Positions 58,601 through 64,000 of a stretch of 64,000 bases of DNA are shown in pieces. The notes beneath the pieces are model-generated. The model had not been told where the DNA came from. It ran no database searches and saw nothing but the letters and a program-made list of their open reading frames with translations. The translations under genes and the position numbers were made by a program. Origin of the DNA: Callipepla californica brunnescens (Eukaryota; Chordata; Aves; Galliformes; Odontophoridae); assembly GCA_023055505.1 (NCBI GenBank), contig JALIRH010000036.1, positions 1,302,001-1,366,000 on the forward strand, read 5' to 3'. How positions within the stretch are numbered: the stretch's first letter is position 1; every line of letters begins with the position of its first letter.

Positions 58601-59059
58601 TGGAGGATGCTCTTTTAGAGCATGACTTTGCTTATCTCTGTATATTATTCCCTGAGTTGCTGCTCCATTAGATTAATTGTCATTTTCCATTAATTCTTTG
58701 GCTCAGAGATGCTCCTGGTTTGCTGGGCTCCCAGGTTTTATACCTTGCCAGGAGATTTTCCATTGGTTGTGAAATAAAGAACTTCTTTCATGATCTGTCT
58801 TGAATGAACAGGAAGCCTTAAGTAACCAAAAAATAATCCAGCTTTTAAGATACTGCACTGAAATCGTTATGTATTACCTTGCAATTACAGATAAATTATC
58901 CATTATGTGTATTTTGCTCCTCGATAAATATGAGCCATGTTTGGTGACTAATTACAGCATTAAAGCTGCAGTGTTAATAGGATTTCTTCCATGGAAATCA
59001 ATATAATGTGGCTCAAAAGTTTTGCTTTTTTTCCCCCCTCGGTTTTGTGGTCTAGCTCT

Positions 59060-59275
59060 TAGAATCACAGAGTCATTAAGGTTGGAAAAGACCTCTGTGG
59101 TCATTCAGTCCAACCCCAGCCCACCCCCACCATGCCCATTGATCATTTTCCTTGGTGCCACCTCTCCACATCCCTTGAACACCTCCAGAGATGGTGACCC
59201 CACCACATCCCTGAGCAGCTTGTGCCACTGCATCCCCAAACTTGACTTTTTACCTAACTAAGCTCCAGCTGAACC
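59060..59275 (-). mobile_element. CR1 LINE 3'-end fragment, antisense
   Basis: It begins 'tagaatcacagagtcattaa' and 'ggttggaaaagacctctgtg', then 'cattcagtccaaccccagcc', 'cttgaacacctccagagatg' and 'catccctgagcagcttgtgc'. It is a clear - strand CR1 3' end. Confidence 0.94.
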
Positions 59276-59669
59276 TGGAGCATCGATGTGAACAGGCTCA
59301 AATACTTAATATCAGGCCAAACTATCTTTGAAAACAAAGTCTGTTTGCTATACACATACATCCTCTCTTGGGACAGCAAAAGCAGCGAACTGTTTGCAAG
59401 CAAAGCTGTAATGCACGTAGGAAACATAATGTGCAAAGCACTGAAGGACACATTTCCAGCTCTGATTCACTGCAGTCTTAAACCACCCGAGCCAAGCACA
59501 TTTTATGCTGACTGTTTTCTTGCTGTCTGTGAGGAAAGCAGAGCTGTCATGGGGGGTTTGCTGGGATGCTCTCATGATGGATCTGTGCCTGGAGATTTCC
59601 AGGGCCAGATTCTTGCAACAAGAACACGAGCAGCTGCAATAGATGAACCATGCAGGGAGGTTGCTTTCC

Positions 59670-59750
59670 TGGTTGGTGGGCATGGTGGGATGGGTTGGGG
59701 TTGGACTGCGTGATCTTGGAGGTCTTTTCCAACCTTAATGACTCTTCAGT
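59670..59750 (+). mobile_element. CR1 LINE 3'-end fragment
   Basis: 'gggatgggttggggttggac', 'tgcgtgatcttggaggtctt' and 'ttccaaccttaatgactctt' show a + strand CR1 tail. It belongs to the subfamily ending in CCTTAATGA, also seen in antisense at 59.06 and 60.58 kb. Confidence 0.88.
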
Positions 59751-60504
59751 ATTTGATAAAGCAAAATAAACCCCCCCAAAACCACAAATAACAAAGCAAC
59801 AAGAACAAAACAAAACAGAAAAATAGAAAGAAAATGCTGAAAATGTCATTCTTCGCAGAGCTGAAGAACATGTTGTTTGCTGTCACCTCAACAGAGAGAC
59901 TCAATTATGGAGCAGCTGTGTACAAAGCACTCACCAGCTGATTTCCTCCTGATTCAATTAGGGGAAGTTCTCATCCCTGCTCCTGACAGACAAACCTGAT
60001 ATTGTCAATTAACGTTCGTGAGCAGCAAAGTATAAGGATGCAATAATTCCTTCAAATTGAGTGCAGTCACCATGTTCTCATGACACCAGAATAACGAGCT
60101 GAAAACATGGGTATGATTAGCACCAGCTCTGAGCACATCTTACACTGCAGCATAAAAAAAATCCCTTTGCTTTTTCTGTAGTGTCCTTCTGCATGGATAA
60201 AAATAGCGTGTGCCCTCATCTGAGCTCTCGGGTTGTTTTGCAGAGGTGTTTATTGTTAGCTAGATTTTGCAGACACCAAAACAAAAGTACAGCATGCTCC
60301 GGTGACTCTGCAAGATGAAACAGCTCGGCCTCAGGTTTGCCAGAAATAGCAGTGAGGATTGCAGGCTGACAGCGTGAGGATAAGGAGAGGGCAGCACGGA
60401 AGCCCTGAAGAAGCATTTTGGATGACAAGAAGATGAAAAGAAATTGGGTATGTCTTAAAAACCCAGTGTGGCCAAAATGAGTGTCATTGCTTCAGGGAGG
60501 AAGC

Positions 60505-60575
60505 ATTAATATTGGAGATGAGCTCTAAGATCATTATGCCCAACCTCAGCCACCCCGCACCGTGCCCACTGACCA
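60505..60575 (-). mobile_element. Partial CR1 3' end, antisense, abutting a second copy
   Basis: 'gatgagctctaagatcatta', 'tgcccaacctcagccacccc' and 'gcaccgtgcccactgaccat' match the start of an antisense CR1. It stops abruptly where the next, longer copy begins. Confidence 0.75.
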
Positions 60576-60577
60576 TG

Positions 60578-60870
60578 TCATAGAGCCATTAAGGTTGGAA
60601 AAGACCTCCAAGATCACCAAGTCCAACCCCAACCCACTGCTCCGTGCCTGCTGCCCACGTCCATCAGTGCCACATCTCCACTCTGAACACCTCCAGGGAC
60701 AGTGACCCCACACCTCCCTGTGCAGCTGTGCCAGCACATCGCTGCTCCACTGACGAAGGAATTGTTCCTAATATCCAACCTGCATTTCCCCTGGCACAAC
60801 CTGAGGCCATCACCTCTGCTCCTGCATCTGTTACCTGGGAGCAGAGGCTGTCCCAGCTCCAGTGCTGAGC
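60578..60870 (-). mobile_element. CR1 LINE 3'-end fragment, antisense
   Basis: 'catagagccattaaggttgg', 'aaaagacctccaagatcacc', 'ctgaacacctccagggacag', 'tcctaatatccaacctgcat' and 'gctgtcccagctccagtgct' give a - strand CR1 of about 290 bp. Confidence 0.93.
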
Positions 60871-61999
60871 ATTTCCCCATATTCCAACTTCTACAGATCT
60901 GATCACTGCGTTTCAAATTGTGCCAGCAGTTAAGCATGTGTTTATATTTATCTGCATAAGAACGCAGCTGCAGGTTGGAGCAGCTGCTTTGTCTTGTAGA
61001 ATACCGTTTATTTTTTTCCCAAGTGCTTATTTCCTTTTTCCCTTCTAGTGTTTGTGATGCTGCTCCTTGGGAATGCCCTGGTGCTGTTAGATGGCTCTTC
61101 AGGAAAGTTATAGCTGACCTATGGGAAAGGCACTTTGTTATGGCAAAATTTAATCGAGTTCTGTTAACTCATTGGGCACAGTAATGCTTCACTTGGTCTG
61201 CAGCTTTCATTCTTGGTTGAATTAGGGAATCGTGGCTTAAGAGTGATGCTTTCCCCCTTCTTACCCTTTTTGTAATAGCTTAAAATAATTAATGAGGAAA
61301 CGTGTTTGTAATTGCTGCTTTCAAGAAAGGCTGAGCAGTAACTGTCAGGTTTTGCTACCCGTGCTTGTGATTTGAAGCAAGGTTTACTGGTATTTTGGCT
61401 CCCCTGTTCTCTTTTCTTTTGTTGGGTGTTTCTTACAACTGCCAGCCCATGGCAAAATCTGCTTCCACAAGCCTCAGCATGTCGGTAAGCTAATGATGGT
61501 GAGAATTTCCTCAGGGCTCTACTGTTCTATTATATTGGCTTTGGGCATCTTAAATGGAAAAAGAGATACATATATATCCTCATCTGGCTAATGCTGCTTT
61601 GGCTTAACTTTGTATGGGAGTTCTTGATTTGCTCAGTGCATGGGAAGAGGCCAGGAGAGGGAGGCAGAGTACACAGCAAGGCAGTAAAAATGGATGTGAA
61701 GTGCTCATACTGCATCAAGCAAAAAAAAAAAAAAAATCCCAGCGTTCAAAAAATCCCAACCGTGCACCAAAAAGGATCAGTGGGGCTTTTCCATGCTCCC
61801 CATAATGTCACCACCATTGCTGATGCCCTGTTCACTGCAGGCTCACCACGGTCCTGTGCAGAGATCTGTGTCCGTGAGAAGACTGTTGATGCAGGTTAGC
61901 TAATCTGCACAGATTTTGGCTCGTTTCAGGTTAATTGGGCTAATTTAGTGTAATTTCATGACGATGAGCAACATTTGGATTATGAAATAGGCCAAATTT

Positions 62000-62100
62000 T
62001 GTACCACCGAGGGCTGTGGTCAGTGGACATGCTGGAGGTGGGCTGGGTTGGACTTGGTGATCTTGGAGCAATTTTCCAACCTTCATGAATTCTATGGCTC
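62000..62100 (+). mobile_element. CR1 LINE 3'-tail fragment
   Basis: 'ggtgggctgggttggacttg', 'gtgatcttggagcaattttc' and 'caaccttcatgaattctatg' show a + strand CR1 tail. Confidence 0.87.
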
Positions 62101-62624
62101 AATGAGCATGGGGTCCCTGCACGGTGCTGATCATGGGATTCTGCCTGGTGCATGCTTTGGGTTGAGATTGGGACAAGGTGATGAAGGAAAGCATATAAGG
62201 CCATTTCTCATGGGCAGGGAAAGCTAAACCACTGCTTGGCAGTGCTTGCAGCACCCCAAGGCAGCGTGGAGTTACCCACATCAGAAATAACTCACCTTAA
62301 AATAATTATGGCGCTGGAGCTCAGGGCAAGCTGCACACCAAATTCCTTGCCAGGGAAGAGGTTTTAGCCAAATAAAGTTCCTGTGAACAATTACTCTCAT
62401 AATTCAGTAGTAATCCTGTTGGGGAATTGCTCTCGGTAACTGCGATGTTATTAATTAGCTCAACTAACGTGAGGGATGAATAAATGTTGCAACTTTTGGG
62501 AATAAACAAATAACATCTCATCGTTTTATATGTGGCAAACCTGAGGCATGGAGTTTTAAATGAGCCAGCAACCAAGAGACACAGCCAGGGATGGAACATG
62601 GAATTATTTCAGCTGCTGGAACAG

Positions 62625-62865
62625 GCAGGCTGTAAGTTGCACCAGGGGAGAGTCGGGTTGGATACTAGGGAGAATTTATTCTCAGAAAAAGCAGTGATGT
62701 GGTGGCACAGCTGCACAGGGGGTGTGGGGTCACCATCCTTGCAGGACTTCAGAGTGGAGATGTGGCACTGAGGGATGTGGGCAGTGGGCACGGTGGGCTG
62801 GGTTGGGGTTGGGCTTGGTGATCTTGGAGGACTTTTCCAACCTTGATGACTGTAAGATTTATGAA
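62625..62865 (+). mobile_element. CR1 LINE 3'-end fragment
   Basis: 'ttgcaccaggggagagtcgg', 'gttggatactagggagaatt', 'atgtggtggcacagctgcac' and the tail 'ttggaggacttttccaacct' show a + strand CR1 of about 240 bp, of the same subfamily as the 60.58 kb copy. Confidence 0.93.
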
Positions 62866-63599
62866 AGTAGGAGATGCTCAGGCACTCATCTGGCAGTGAA
62901 TCCCCTTGGTTCTTGGGGGAAGAAGTGTGAATTTTATGTGTGAGGAGACCTTCCTGTTTCCAGGGTCTGGACAGGACTTACATTCAACGAGGGGGTTGAC
63001 AGAAGGACCCATGCACACATTGTGCTCCAAAACCACTGGAACTTGTCTGAAAGCCCACATCTCAGGCCTCTCGTGTGGGGCAGGCCACGAGGTGTGTCAG
63101 CCTGTGTGAAGTCCTGGTGGCAGCAGGGCTCAGCCCCTGGGTCCTGCGGTGCTTAGCCCTGCTGATATCCGTCAGTGAGCGCCTGGGGCTCAGCCTGCCT
63201 TCCTCCACTGCAGCCTGAGAATTAACAGTGACACTTCTTGTCAGGAAATAAACTCCATCTGCCATTTGCTGCTCATGTCACCAGCTTTTCCCCCCCTCCC
63301 CTCTACAAGTCTAAAGCATTAGCGCTCTGATGCATCATCTAGACGATGATTTTCTGTGGCTTGGTGCTCTGCTCAGACCTCTCTGTTCTTGTCACAGAGA
63401 CATGACAGCGTTTTTGTGGCACTCATGCTAAGAGCAGCTCTAATCAAAGTGCCACGCACTGAAGGGAAGATGTGATGGGGAGCAGTGTGCAGTCCACAGC
63501 TTGCTCATGTTCCCTCCTTCTGGCCCCACAGCCTGGGGATGGAACATGGCAGGGGAAGAACCTAAACTGGTGGCAGGCTGCAGTATGTCACCATCCATG

Positions 63600-63725
63600 G
63601 AAGTCAAAAATCATGGAGATGTGGCACTGAAAGACATGGGCAGTGGGCAGTATTGGTGGTAGGTGGGTGTTTGGACTGGATCATTGTAGAGGTCATTCCC
63701 AACCTTTATGATTCCGTGATTCTAA
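63600..63725 (+). mobile_element. CR1 LINE 3'-end fragment
   Basis: 'agatgtggcactgaaagaca', 'tagaggtcattcccaacctt' and 'tatgattccgtgattctaag' show a + strand CR1 end with the duplicated terminal octamer. Confidence 0.9.
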
Positions 63726-63927
63726 GCATGGTAGCGTTGCTGGGGGCTTCTTTTGTTACCACCTCAAAGCCATAATCTTGGGACCTCCTTGGGCACTGGA
63801 GGTGGTTGTAGGACTGATGGGCAGCTCCTTCCATCCACTTCACTGCACGGAAAGAAGTGTGTCCTCTCTAAGACACTTCAGGGTTTGTGCTGTGAAATGA
63901 ACCTTGCATCTGTTATTTCCTTCAATA

Positions 63928-63980
63928 AACCATGGAATCATTAAGGTTGGAAAAGATCATTGAGTTGAATTATTTCCCTG
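63928..63980 (-). mobile_element. CR1 LINE 3' end, antisense, near the window edge
   Basis: 'ccatggaatcattaaggttg' then 'gaaaagatcattgagttgaa' match the antisense CR1 terminus. The CR1 match fades before the window ends, so its length is unknown. Confidence 0.75.
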
Positions 63981-64000
63981 CTCCAAGTCTCAAGATGTGC

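Larger units (their letters stand above)
56441..64000. other. CR1-rich sequence: intergenic, or first intron of the downstream gene
   Basis: No recognisable coding exon was found. At least eight separate CR1 3'-end fragments lie here in both orientations. Open frames up to about 140 residues are CR1 remnants or chance. A small segment at 61447-61485 lies between a weak acceptor (CTGCCAG) and a GTAAGC donor, but has no other support. Confidence 0.7.

Noticed and set aside
61447..61485. Possible small exon (MAKSASTSLSMS) before a GTAAGC donor
   Set aside because: The acceptor is poor and it is very short; nothing ties it to the candidate exon at 56341.
1..64000. tRNA, rRNA, CRISPR, prokaryotic operons or full-length retroviral genes
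   Set aside because: Nothing of the kind was seen: no cloverleaf-like boxes, no regularly spaced repeats and no reverse transcriptase or envelope-like frames.

Overview
The window is vertebrate nuclear DNA, almost certainly from a bird. Two things show this: many copies of the avian LINE family CR1, and split exons of one large recognisable gene, PRDM2 (RIZ, retinoblastoma-interacting zinc-finger protein), which reads on the + strand from about 7.1 kb to 49.1 kb. Seven coding exons with GT-AG splice sites and matching phases were joined by hand. They hold 5,091 coding bases. Adding the three-codon Met-Asn-Gln exon expected upstream of the window gives exactly 1,700 codons (1,699 residues; the human protein has 1,718). 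Residue numbers below use that assumption. The species cannot be fixed from the sequence; a galliform is a guess.

Layout. Positions 1-7096 are intronic sequence 5' of the first visible exon. Exons at 7097-7214, 8227-8330, 11177-11329 and 16241-16367 encode the N-terminus and PR (SET-like methyltransferase) domain. The fourth of these lies inside a strong CpG island (about 15.9-16.85 kb) with an excellent CTCF-type motif. This island is the best candidate for the internal promoter of the PR-less isoform RIZ2. A 17.3 kb intron follows. It holds two unannotated exon-like segments (30330-30388 and 33559-33601); each alone would shift the frame, but together they keep it. Exon 33706-33813 carries the conserved RIZ2 start Met. 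The 4.4 kb exon 35184-39555 carries the acidic tract, an LxCxE motif, all eight zinc fingers, and the LKQLL and PLDLS motifs. The last coding exon (49007-49115) is 9.5 kb further on. Reading through the 39555 splice donor gives an immediate stop, followed by several poly(A) signals.

From 49.1 kb to the end the sequence changes. It holds no recognisable long gene and is packed with CR1 3'-end fragments in both orientations, including a tandem array of about 43-bp CR1 tail units at 58.4 kb. A GC-rich segment at 56.1-56.45 kb looks like a first exon with a good splice donor (coding 56341-56440). Conserved vertebrate gene order would make the next gene KAZN, but the peptide was not recognised.

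The observations I rate highest are: the frame-preserving pair of cassette exons; Arg instead of the mammalian Cys at PR-domain position 106; the CpG island with CTCF motif at the expected RIZ2 promoter; a canonical LxCxE where human has IRCDE; and the CR1 tail tandem array. Nothing was found that looks like a wholly new biological system.
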